Of a stretch of 8,173 bases of DNA, positions 1 to 5,238 are shown one piece after another. The notes under the pieces are model-generated. The model had not been told where the DNA came from. It saw nothing but the letters and a program-made list of their open reading frames with translations, and did no database searches. The stretch spans positions 1-8,173 of the forward strand of contig DRQB01000149.1 of NCBI GenBank assembly GCA_011330645.1, read 5' to 3'. Origin of the DNA: Campylobacterota bacterium (GTDB lineage: Bacteria > Campylobacterota > Campylobacteria > Campylobacterales > Sulfurovaceae). The position numbers and the translations under genes were made by a program. Each line of letters begins with the position of its first letter. Positions within the stretch are counted from its first letter, which is position 1.

Positions 1-77
1 AACGTAATCTCCCTTGTTTTTCAGTATGTGATTAGATTATATCAAAAAATATATAAGTTATAGTAGATTTTGTTATC
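1..77 (-). promoter_or_regulatory. Promoter and ribosome binding site of a minus-strand gene off the left edge
   Basis: Read on the minus strand, this gene-free stretch has a run of six T, then TTGATATAAT (45-36). This contains the perfect -10 TATAAT (41-36) preceded by TG and one base, an extended -10. About 20 bases further on is AAGGGAGA (15-8), a good Shine-Dalgarno sequence, which places a start codon just beyond base 1. No convincing -35 is seen, as is common in Campylobacterota. The gene itself lies outside the window, so its identity is unknown. The preceding minus-strand methyltransferase gene ends at 78 with no terminator hairpin, so read-through is possible. Confidence 0.6.
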
Positions 78-857
78 TTAATGTAAGTTTTTAAATTGAT
101 ACATCATAATAGATGCTGCAATACCAACATTAAAACTTTTAACACCTTCCATCATTTCTATAGTGACAACTTCATCACATAACGCTAAAATCTCTTTTGA
201 AAGCCCTGTGCCTTCATGTCCTAGAAGTAAAACCCATTTAGGTTTGACTTTTACATGAGCCAATGGGGTTGAGTCTTGAGTCACTTCAGCTGCATAAATG
301 TAGTATCCTTTTTTTTTAAGTGCATGTATAGTTGTTTTAATATCTGAATAGATATGTGTTTTTAGCATAGAGATGTGTCCCATACTTACACGTAATGCAC
401 GGCGAGAGTAGGGGTGTGGTCCATAACTGGGGAGTAGATACGAATTGATGCCTATTGCAGCAGCTGAACGGGCGATAGCACCAATATTTTGAGTGGAGCT
501 TATCTCGTCTAACATAATAATATGGTTATCTAGTTCTTCCAGAGGTATATCTTTGGGGCGTATACCATGCATCATTACATTGTGATGTATTTTATGTCCC
601 ACAATATTTTGCATTTGTTCTTTTGTTGCGATATAAAATAAAGCATCTTTTAGTTTTTTTATCAGCATAGTATTTTGACTATAATACTCTTCTGTCGCAA
701 GGATACTTTTGATTTCAATATCCTGTTCTAGTAGTAGGTTTACCACTTTGGGGCTGTCGGCAACAAAGCTACCATCTTTTTTAAAGGCATGTTCTCGAAA
801 TTGATGGTAAATTTGTAATTCTGGGGTATTAATATCATTTATATGTATATAGTTCAT
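78..857 (-). CDS. SpoU/TrmH-family RNA 2'-O-methyltransferase
   Basis: Predicted cytoplasmic S-adenosylmethionine-dependent enzyme of the SPOUT (trefoil-knot) class, which methylates the ribose 2'-O of a nucleotide in tRNA or rRNA. All three SpoU motifs are visible in the 259-aa product. Motif 1 is N-I-G-A-I-A-R at 124-130, with the usual catalytic Arg. Motif 2 is L-L-L-G-H-E-G-T-G-L-S at 210-220. Motif 3 is around 235-253 (E-G-V-K-S-F-N-V-G), where F replaces the common L and G the common S. Residues 1-110 look like the substrate-binding domain of TrmH/RlmB relatives. The exact target (tRNA position 18 or an rRNA site) cannot be told from sequence. The ATG at 857 is the first possible start after an in-frame stop at 888-890. 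It has no Shine-Dalgarno sequence, and a TACAAT box ends 6 bases before it. The gene is divergent from the rhodanese gene. Confidence 0.88.
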   Translation of the reverse strand: MNYIHINDINTPELQIYHQFREHAFKKDGSFVADSPKVVNLLLEQDIEIKSILATEEYYSQNTMLIKKLKDALFYIATKEQMQNIVGHKIHHNVMMHGIRPKDIPLEELDNHIIMLDEISSTQNIGAIARSAAAIGINSYLLPSYGPHPYSRRALRVSMGHISMLKTHIYSDIKTTIHALKKKGYYIYAAEVTQDSTPLAHVKVKPKWVLLLGHEGTGLSKEILALCDEVVTIEMMEGVKSFNVGIAASIMMYQFKNLH

Positions 858-863
858 GAGTGT

Positions 864-869
864 ATTGTA
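864..869 (-). promoter_or_regulatory. Possible -10 box for the SpoU methyltransferase gene, implying a leaderless mRNA
   Basis: TACAAT on the minus strand (869-864) is the only -10-like hexamer near the start codon. Its last base lies 7 positions before the A of the ATG, so the usual start site would fall on or next to the ATG itself. No good -35 lies 16-18 bases upstream. The call rests on spacing and the lack of a ribosome binding site. Confidence 0.35.
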
Positions 870-916
870 CAGAAAACCACGATTACTTTACTTTTTTTGG
901 TTACAATAATTTAGAT

Positions 917-922
917 TATAAT
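917..922 (+). promoter_or_regulatory. Predicted -10 box of the rhodanese gene
   Basis: Perfect TATAAT at 917-922, preceded by a T-rich stretch (892-898) in place of a clear -35. A start site near 929 would give a leader of about 11 bases that includes the ribosome binding site AAGGGA (929-934), 5 bases before the ATG at 940. Confidence 0.5.
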
Positions 923-939
923 TACTATAAGGGATAAAA

Positions 940-1338
940 ATGTTAAAAAAAATCATTATTGGAGTAGCCATTTTAGCTACTTCACTTGTAGCAGAAGTAC
1001 AACAAGTATGGGCAACTCCTGAATTTACACATAAAAATATTAAAATTATTGATATACGCACTCCTGCAGAATGGAAAGAAACAGGCATTGTAGAACATTC
1101 ATATACCATTATGTTTTTTGATGAAAGAGGCAATTTTAACTTGAAAAATTTTTTAACCCGATTAAATAAGATAGTCAAAAAAGATGAGCCATTTGCACTC
1201 ATATGTAGAGTAGGGTCTCGTACAGGAATGGTGAGTAAATTTCTTTCTGAAAAGCTAGGATATAAGGTTATTAACCTTAAAGGCGGTATTACAAAGATGA
1301 TTAAAGAAGGATACAAAACTGTTCCATACAAACAATAA
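940..1338 (+). CDS. Exported single-domain rhodanese-like protein
   Basis: The 132-aa product starts with a short Sec-type signal peptide: two lysines, a hydrophobic stretch I5-L16, and a likely cleavage after L-V-A (residue 18). The rest is one rhodanese domain. D38-I-R-T-P-A-E-W (38-45) is the typical CH2A-like D-[IV]-R-x-x-x-E-[WF] motif. The active loop at 88-95 is I-C-R-V-G-S-R-T with C89 as the expected persulfide-forming cysteine. The C-terminal N-L-x-G-G-I (112-117) is the usual end of the domain. The family transfers sulfane sulfur, for example from thiosulfate to a thiol acceptor or cyanide. The signal peptide puts this member in the periplasm, but its acceptor is unknown. AAGGGA 5 bases before the ATG supports this start. 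It stands alone, 74 bp before cbpA in the same direction, and no terminator is visible between them. Confidence 0.87.
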   Translation: MLKKIIIGVAILATSLVAEVQQVWATPEFTHKNIKIIDIRTPAEWKETGIVEHSYTIMFFDERGNFNLKNFLTRLNKIVKKDEPFALICRVGSRTGMVSKFLSEKLGYKVINLKGGITKMIKEGYKTVPYKQ

Positions 1339-1348
1339 TTTTCTTAAA

Positions 1349-1369
1349 CTTGATTGACATAGACTAAAC
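1349..1369 (+). promoter_or_regulatory. HAIR-like operator for HspR
   Basis: The left arm CTTGATT (1349-1355), a 7-base spacer and the right arm ACTAAAC (1363-1369) match the known HspR operator HAIR (CTTGAGT-N7-ACTCAAG) at 11 of 14 arm positions with the exact spacer length. Dyad symmetry of the site itself is weak (4 of 7 pairs). It lies over the -35 box of the cbpA-hspR promoter, where a bound repressor would block RNA polymerase, and the repressor gene is the second gene of the operon. Confidence 0.6.
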
Positions 1370-1383
1370 TTTTTTGATATAAT
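1354..1383 (+). promoter_or_regulatory. Sigma70 promoter of the cbpA-hspR operon
   Basis: Perfect -35 TTGACA (1354-1359) and perfect -10 TATAAT (1378-1383), 18 bases apart. A run of six T and an extended-10 TG lie just before the -10. The start site is expected near 1390, giving a leader of about 23 bases with AGGAA (1403-1407) as ribosome binding site. It is the only promoter in the window with a consensus -35, which fits a strong promoter held down by a repressor. Confidence 0.75.
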
Positions 1384-1412
1384 CTCTTAATTTTAAAAAT
1401 ATAGGAATAAAT

Positions 1413-2285
1413 ATGTCAAAAAGTTTATATGAAACACTTGGTGTAAGCGAAAATGCGAGTGCCGATGAAATCAAAAAAGCTTATAGAAAACTTGCTAGAA
1501 AATATCATCCAGATATTAATAAAGATGAATCGGCTGTAGATAAATTTAAAGAGATTAATGCTGCGTATGAAGTGCTTTCTGATGACGAAAAGAAAGCACA
1601 GTATGACCAGTTTGGTGATCAGATGTTTGGTGGACAAAATTTCCATGATTTTGCCCAAGGTCAAGGTGGCGGCGTAGATCTTGATGAAATACTACGTCAG
1701 ATGTTCGGTGGAGGAGGCGGTGGTTTCTCTGGAGGCTTCAGTGGTGGACAACAAGGAGGTTTTGGAGGCTTCGGTGGAGGTTTTGGTGGTCCAGATTTAG
1801 ATGTGCAGGCACGTATTACAATACCATTTATGGTCTCTGTCACAGGGGGAAAACATCATGTCTCTGCCAATGGACAAAGTTTTGATATAAAAATACCAGC
1901 TGGTATTAAGTCTGGTGAGACTTTACGTGTGCGTGGAAAAGGTAAACAATATCAAGGGCAAGCAGGTGATTTGCTCATACAGGTTGAAGTTGCACCGTCT
2001 GATGAGTATGAAAGAAAAGGTGATAACCTCTATAAAACATTTGATGTTCCTTTAAAAGAAGCACTTTTTGGTGGGAAAATTGCTGTGAGTACTCCTGAAA
2101 AAGAAGTTTCACTAAAAGTACCAAAAAATACTAAAAATGGACAAAAGTTTAGACTCAAAGGAAAAGGTGTTCCTGATAGAAAAACGGCATTAAAAGGTGA
2201 TTTATACCTGATAGCAAATGTTGTTTTGCCAGATGTTGATACGCTTGATGATGCGTTAAAGAAAATGTTAGAAGCTAAATTATAA
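1413..2285 (+). CDS. cbpA: Class-B J-domain co-chaperone (CbpA/DnaJ-like)
   Basis: A cytoplasmic Hsp40 that delivers misfolded proteins to DnaK and stimulates its ATPase. Visible in the 290 aa: a J domain at about 4-66 with the essential H-P-D at 32-34; a Gly/Phe-rich linker at about 84-127 made of repeated G-G-F; then two C-terminal beta-domains (about 130-205 and 206-285) with the typical I-P-A-G-I-K-x-G and V-P-K-N-T-K-x-G-x-K-F-R-L-K-G-K-G-V-P motifs. The cysteine-rich zinc finger of true DnaJ is absent and the protein has no cysteine, so it is the CbpA type rather than the main DnaJ. The length fits CbpA (about 300 aa). AGGAA lies 5 bases before the ATG. hspR follows after 16 bases in one operon, the arrangement known from Helicobacter and Campylobacter, with an apparent HspR operator over the promoter. 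Confidence 0.93.
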   Translation: MSKSLYETLGVSENASADEIKKAYRKLARKYHPDINKDESAVDKFKEINAAYEVLSDDEKKAQYDQFGDQMFGGQNFHDFAQGQGGGVDLDEILRQMFGGGGGGFSGGFSGGQQGGFGGFGGGFGGPDLDVQARITIPFMVSVTGGKHHVSANGQSFDIKIPAGIKSGETLRVRGKGKQYQGQAGDLLIQVEVAPSDEYERKGDNLYKTFDVPLKEALFGGKIAVSTPEKEVSLKVPKNTKNGQKFRLKGKGVPDRKTALKGDLYLIANVVLPDVDTLDDALKKMLEAKL

Positions 2286-2301
2286 GTATAAAGGATTTTC
2301 T

Positions 2302-2673
2302 ATGCATAGTTATGATGAACCCGTCTATTTGATTTCTGTTGTGGCAACGATGCTTGACATCCATCCTCAGACTCTAAGACAATACGAACGTGAAGGTTTA
2401 GTTGAACCCTCACGAACACAGGGACGTATGCGTTTATACTCCCAACGAGACATAGACCGTATGAAACTCATTTTACGTCTTACACGACAATTGGGTGTAA
2501 ATTTGGCAGGAGTAGATATAGCTCTACAATTAAAAGAGCAAATCGATCAGATGCAAGAAGAAATCACACAGCTAAGAGATGAACTTTCTAAAGTAAACCG
2601 TCATGGTTCTGTACATGCAAGTAAAGCACTGGTAAAGACAAGTGCGTATGATATTATAATCTTTGAAGAGTAG
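2302..2673 (+). CDS. hspR: HspR, MerR-family heat-shock repressor
   Basis: DNA-binding repressor of chaperone genes; in this family DnaK or other chaperones act with HspR as co-repressor or as folding sensor. The 123-aa product has a MerR-type winged helix at about 8-76, with L-D-I-H-P-Q-T-L-R-Q-Y-E-R-E-G-L-V-E-P at 18-36 and the wing R-x-Y-S-x-x-D-I at 44-51. A predicted dimerisation coiled coil follows at about 76-100, then a short tail. The H-P-Q-T-L-R-x-Y-E-x-x-G-L-[VI]-x-P signature is diagnostic for HspR within MerR proteins. There is no cysteine or other effector domain, as expected. AAGGA (2291-2295) is 6 bases before the ATG. It is the second and last gene of the cbpA operon and probably represses it through the HAIR-like site at 1349-1369. 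Confidence 0.92.
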   Translation: MHSYDEPVYLISVVATMLDIHPQTLRQYEREGLVEPSRTQGRMRLYSQRDIDRMKLILRLTRQLGVNLAGVDIALQLKEQIDQMQEEITQLRDELSKVNRHGSVHASKALVKTSAYDIIIFEE

Positions 2674-2681
2674 TCATAGCA

Positions 2682-2701
2682 AGAGGAGTATCTTCTCCTC
2701 T
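2682..2701. terminator. Hairpin between convergent hspR and lipoprotein genes
   Basis: AGAGGAG (2682-2688) and CTCCTCT (2695-2701) form a perfect 7-bp stem with a 6-base loop. It fills most of the 32-bp gap between two convergent stop codons, the expected place for a two-way terminator. Neither strand has a proper U tract after the stem, so it may be weak or may act mainly to protect the 3' ends. Confidence 0.5.
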
Positions 2702-2705
2702 GCAT

Positions 2706-3089
2706 TTAGTTACTTACACAACTGTTACCTCTTGAACCCCAGTTCACAATAATCCCTTTTTTATTGGTTTCGATAAAGAGTTTACATGTTTCCTGTACGA
2801 TGTCATTACCATATCCAAATGCACCATATCCTCCATAGTACCCACCATAGCCATATCCAAAGACGGGAGAAGGAACAGAATATATTCTAGATCTTTCATA
2901 GACATAGACTTTGTTTTTATTTGGCAATACGAAAGTACTGTCAGGATAGCCAATTTGACCAATAAGGTATGCGATATTTTGTCCCCGCCATGCATCATAT
3001 TTTTTAACAAAATTTTGATGGGTTGCACAACCTTGCATGAGCATAAAAGAAGTAGCAATAAGTGTAAGTTTTAATATTTTTTTCATCAT
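2706..3089 (-). CDS. Small lipoprotein with Gly/Tyr-rich insert, SmpA/BamE-like pattern
   Basis: The 127-aa product has a lipoprotein signal peptide (K3-K4, hydrophobic I5-L17) ending in M-Q-G-C, with C21 as the likely lipidated residue; M replaces the usual L at -3. The mature part has W34-R-G-Q then L42-x-x-x-x-G-Y-P-D (47-50), then K58-x-K-V-Y-V-Y-E, a pattern like small outer-membrane lipoproteins of the SmpA/BamE kind. After a Gly/Tyr-rich segment at 78-95, the end is C102-K-L-F-I...G-I-I-V-N-W...G-N-S-C124. C102 and C124 could form a disulfide. The function is unknown. It probably sits in the outer or inner membrane facing the periplasm, possibly in envelope assembly, but that is inference from the fold pattern only. 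AGGAGA (3100-3095) serves either ATG at 3089 (5 bases) or the next ATG at 3086 (8 bases). It is convergent with hspR and downstream of the tRNA gene. Confidence 0.75.
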   Translation of the reverse strand: MMKKILKLTLIATSFMLMQGCATHQNFVKKYDAWRGQNIAYLIGQIGYPDSTFVLPNKNKVYVYERSRIYSVPSPVFGYGYGGYYGGYGAFGYGNDIVQETCKLFIETNKKGIIVNWGSRGNSCVSN

Positions 3090-3108
3090 TATAATCTCCT
3101 TTTTGTAA

Positions 3109-3114
3109 ATTATA
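3109..3114 (-). promoter_or_regulatory. Predicted -10 box of the lipoprotein gene
   Basis: Perfect TATAAT on the minus strand (3114-3109), giving a leader of about 13 bases that includes the AGGAGA ribosome binding site. No good -35 is seen at the usual distance (TATACT at 3137-3132 is the best). Between it and the tRNA 3' end at 3183 I see no terminator hairpin, so read-through from rodA and the tRNA is also possible. Confidence 0.45.
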
Positions 3115-3182
3115 GTAGTCTTATTTATATTAGTATAGTATCGTGTAGGAAATGTGAAATAGTGAAAATGGATAATATGAAG

Positions 3183-3259
3183 TGGTGGGTCGGGGGAGAC
3201 TCGAACTCCCGACCACTCGGTTATGAGCCGAGTGCTCTAACCAACTGAGCTACCGACCC
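3183..3259 (-). tRNA. tRNA-Met (anticodon CAT, elongator type)
   Basis: A complete 77-base cloverleaf. The 7-bp acceptor stem GGGTCGG/CCGACCC and the D-stem GCTC/GAGC are fully paired. The anticodon stem is CTCGG/CCGAG with loop CTCATAA, whose anticodon CAT is at 3225-3223. The variable loop is TGGTC, the T-stem GGGAG/CTCCC with loop TTCGAGT, and the discriminator A is followed by an encoded CCA (3185-3183). G1 pairs with C72 and the anticodon stem lacks three G-C pairs next to the loop, so it is not the initiator. The D-arm resembles elongator Met tRNA. An Ile tRNA with lysidine-modified CAT is less likely but cannot be fully excluded. It starts 15 bases after the rodA stop on the same strand. 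Confidence 0.95.
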
Positions 3260-3274
3260 GTAAGTGTTCGCTGG

Positions 3275-4405
3275 TTATTCTTTCGAAATCATAGTGATTT
3301 TCGAGTCAGAAGTATATCGACTGTAGTCTTTAAAAGCAATTAAATTTTGTAAAATTCCAAAAATTACAGCAAAAATAATAAATGAAGTTCCTCCATGACT
3401 AAACATAGGTAGAGGTAAGCCTACGACAGGTGCCATACCTATGACCATATAGATATTAACTCCCATATATACAAAGAGTAAAAAGGCAAGTCCTGATGCA
3501 AATGTTTTGATGAGATAATCCGAAGCAAATTTGGCAGAAATATAGAGTAAATTAAAGATAAGAAGAATATAGAGTCCAATCACAGTCATCATACCTTTAA
3601 AGCCAAATCGTTCTCCAAGATAGGCAAAAATAAAGTCAGTAGATGAAACAGGTAAAAATTTGAGTTGTGTTTGTGTAGCATCTTCTTTTTTTTGTCCTTC
3701 CATCCCCCCTGAACCAATAGCAATCAGAGCTTGTTTTACATGGTAACTAGGTTTCCCGACAAAGTCAGAGACACGTTTTTTTTGATAAGGTTTGAGTTGT
3801 CCATATAAAAGAGGGGCAGTTAGTCCTATGGCAATGACAATCGTCGCCCAAATTTTCCAGTGAATACCTACAATAAATAAAATACCATAGCCAGTAATAA
3901 GTAGTACAAGTGCTGTACCTAAGTCAGGCTCTTTGGCAATGAGTAAAAAAGGAATCACAATGATAATGGAGAGTTTAATAAATTGGAACACACCATATCC
4001 TTTTTCTTCTGGGGGGCGAATACTGATAAGATATCCTAACATCATAATGACGGAGACTTTAATAAATTCAGAAGGTTGTATAGTGAGACCAATGCCTGGT
4101 ATTTCTATCCACCGTTGGGCACCCAGGATGCTTTTACCTATGACTTCAACGGCAATAAGTAAGCCAAGGTTCGCGATATAAAAGATAGGAACAAACCACC
4201 AGAGTATTCGCCTCCAAGGAATAAAAGCTGTAATGAAAAAAACAATAGCGGCAAGAAAATAATAGACCATTTGTTTTTTGAAAAGGTGTGGATTTATCTC
4301 TTTTATAAGATAAGAAGAAATGACAAAGAGTGGAATAAGTTGTATCATCAAAAAGTACGAAAAGTTTTTAAAAATACGCTTATCAAAATTAAACACGTAG
4401 TGCAT
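3275..4405 (-). CDS. rodA: RodA, SEDS-family peptidoglycan glycosyltransferase
   Basis: Inner-membrane polymerase of glycan strands from lipid II during cell elongation, working with a class B penicillin-binding protein (PBP2) and MreBCD. The 376-aa product has about ten hydrophobic segments. SEDS motifs seen: G95-A-Q-R-W-I then I-Q-P-S-E-F-I-K-V (109-117), K158-E-P-D-L-G-T-A, G231-S-G-G-M-E-G, F250-L-P-V-S-S-T-D-F-I-F (the acidic D257 lies in the extracellular loop that holds the catalytic Asp of this family), and G329-L-P-L-P-M-F-S-H-G-G-T-S. The N-terminal D-K-R-I and F-L-P...T-D-F-I-F point to RodA rather than FtsW. Start: the ATG at 4405 directly abuts AAAAGG with no spacing, while GTG at 4396 (residue 4) lies 7 bases after AAGGA and would start M-F-N-F-D-K-R. 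The GTG may be the real start. It is divergent from pgeF and followed by the tRNA gene. Confidence 0.93.
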   Translation of the reverse strand: MHYVFNFDKRIFKNFSYFLMIQLIPLFVISSYLIKEINPHLFKKQMVYYFLAAIVFFITAFIPWRRILWWFVPIFYIANLGLLIAVEVIGKSILGAQRWIEIPGIGLTIQPSEFIKVSVIMMLGYLISIRPPEEKGYGVFQFIKLSIIIVIPFLLIAKEPDLGTALVLLITGYGILFIVGIHWKIWATIVIAIGLTAPLLYGQLKPYQKKRVSDFVGKPSYHVKQALIAIGSGGMEGQKKEDATQTQLKFLPVSSTDFIFAYLGERFGFKGMMTVIGLYILLIFNLLYISAKFASDYLIKTFASGLAFLLFVYMGVNIYMVIGMAPVVGLPLPMFSHGGTSFIIFAVIFGILQNLIAFKDYSRYTSDSKITMISKE

Positions 4406-4425
4406 CCTTTTCTCAAGATTTAGGG

Positions 4426-4431
4426 TATTAT
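4426..4431 (+). promoter_or_regulatory. Possible -10 of pgeF overlapping that of rodA
   Basis: TATTAT (4426-4431) is the best -10-like hexamer on the plus strand before pgeF and overlaps the rodA -10 on the other strand. It would give a leader of about 39 bases. No -35 is visible, and the case rests on position and lack of a better candidate. Confidence 0.3.
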
Positions 4432-4436
4432 ATCAA
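4427..4436 (-). promoter_or_regulatory. Extended -10 promoter of rodA
   Basis: TTGATATAAT on the minus strand (4436-4427) contains a perfect -10 (4432-4427) and an extended-10 TG. It is identical over ten bases to the elements before cbpA and at the left edge. The start site is expected near 4420, a leader of about 15-24 bases depending on which start codon is used. Confidence 0.6.
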
Positions 4437-4476
4437 AACATTAATCTTACTTGAGTAAAAAATAGAAGGGCAGGTC

Positions 4477-5238
4477 ATGGTAAATTTTTTTATATTTAAA
4501 AACCTTGATAGGGCATCTGGATGTAGACATGCTGTCACCATGAAAGCACTCGGTGAATCATACGATTTTTCTATGGCGTTACATACAGGAGAAGATGTTG
4601 AAAAAATAGTTGAAAATAGAAAAAAACTAGCATCATTGTTGCATTGGGATGAAAAATTATATTTTGCAATCGCTAATCAAACACATAGTAATCATATAGA
4701 AGTAATCACTCAACATACAAATCGGGGTTGGGAAACACTTCATAGTGCTATTGAAAATTGTGATGCTATGATTAGCAATCAAAAAAATATTGTTTTAAGT
4801 ATGCTTACTGCAGATTGTGTGCCTATCCTTTTGTTTGATACGAAGCAGCAAGTCATAGCAGCCGTACATGCAGGATGGAAGGGTACAAAAGGAAAGATAG
4901 TATTAAAAACAGTAGAAAAAATGATACAAGATTTTCATTCTGAGCCTAAAGATATTTTGGCAGGGATAGGTCCTGCTATAGGACGTTGTTGTTATGAAGT
5001 TGGGGAAGATGTGGCAAAACACTTTTTTGAGTATCCCCAAGCCTATGATAAAATAGCTGATAAATATATGTTAGACCTTCCTCTCATCAATCAAGAACAG
5101 CTTTTGAGTGTGGGTTTAGACATCCATAATATAGAAATGAGTGATATCTGTACTTCATGTCATGTGGAAAAGTTTTTTTCATATAGAAAAGAAGAAGGTT
5201 GTAGTGGTCGTTTTATGAGTATGATAGGATTAATTTAG
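4477..5238 (+). CDS. pgeF: PgeF/YfiH-family protein (peptidoglycan editing factor, purine nucleoside phosphorylase-like)
   Basis: Member of the multicopper polyphenol oxidase (laccase-domain) family, DUF152/YfiH. Relatives are reported as zinc-dependent purine nucleoside phosphorylases/adenosine deaminases, and E. coli PgeF keeps L-Ser from replacing L-Ala in peptidoglycan stem peptides. The family metal ligands are visible: H70 (Q-T-H-S), C114 (T-A-D-C-V-P-I-L-L) and H131 (A-V-H-A-G-W-K-G-T). The G-I-G-P-A-I-G-x-C-C-Y-E-V segment (163-175) and the C-terminal C225-T...F-F-S-Y-R...G-R-F are also typical. 253 aa is a usual length. Likely cytoplasmic; no signal peptide. AGAAGGG (4464-4470), 6 bases before the ATG, supports the start. 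It is divergent from rodA, another peptidoglycan gene, and its stop overlaps the stop of the next, convergent gene. Confidence 0.92.
   Translation: MVNFFIFKNLDRASGCRHAVTMKALGESYDFSMALHTGEDVEKIVENRKKLASLLHWDEKLYFAIANQTHSNHIEVITQHTNRGWETLHSAIENCDAMISNQKNIVLSMLTADCVPILLFDTKQQVIAAVHAGWKGTKGKIVLKTVEKMIQDFHSEPKDILAGIGPAIGRCCYEVGEDVAKHFFEYPQAYDKIADKYMLDLPLINQEQLLSVGLDIHNIEMSDICTSCHVEKFFSYRKEEGCSGRFMSMIGLI

Noticed and set aside
888..1331. 147-codon open frame on the minus strand, antisense to the rhodanese gene
   Set aside because: It has no family resemblance, and the plus-strand frame has a signal peptide, rhodanese motifs and a ribosome binding site. The antisense frame is a by-product of that coding sequence.
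1708..1790. Repetitive GGT/GGA-rich DNA resembling a tandem repeat
   Set aside because: It codes for the Gly/Phe-rich linker of the J-protein, and the repetition is explained by the protein sequence.
2744..3058. 104-codon open frame overlapping the lipoprotein gene on the same strand
   Set aside because: Its Met-rich composition is the frame-shifted reading of the Gly/Tyr repeats. The other frame has a signal peptide, lipobox and ribosome binding site.
3183..3259. tRNA as an integration site with mobile DNA beside it
   Set aside because: No integrase, no direct repeat of the tRNA 3' end in the window, and the flanking genes are ordinary chromosomal genes.
3704..4016. Six-base C and G runs in rodA (3704-3709, 4011-4016) as possible phase-variable tracts
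   Set aside because: Campylobacterota contingency tracts are usually eight or more G/C long and in surface-structure genes. Six bases in an essential-type gene is unremarkable.
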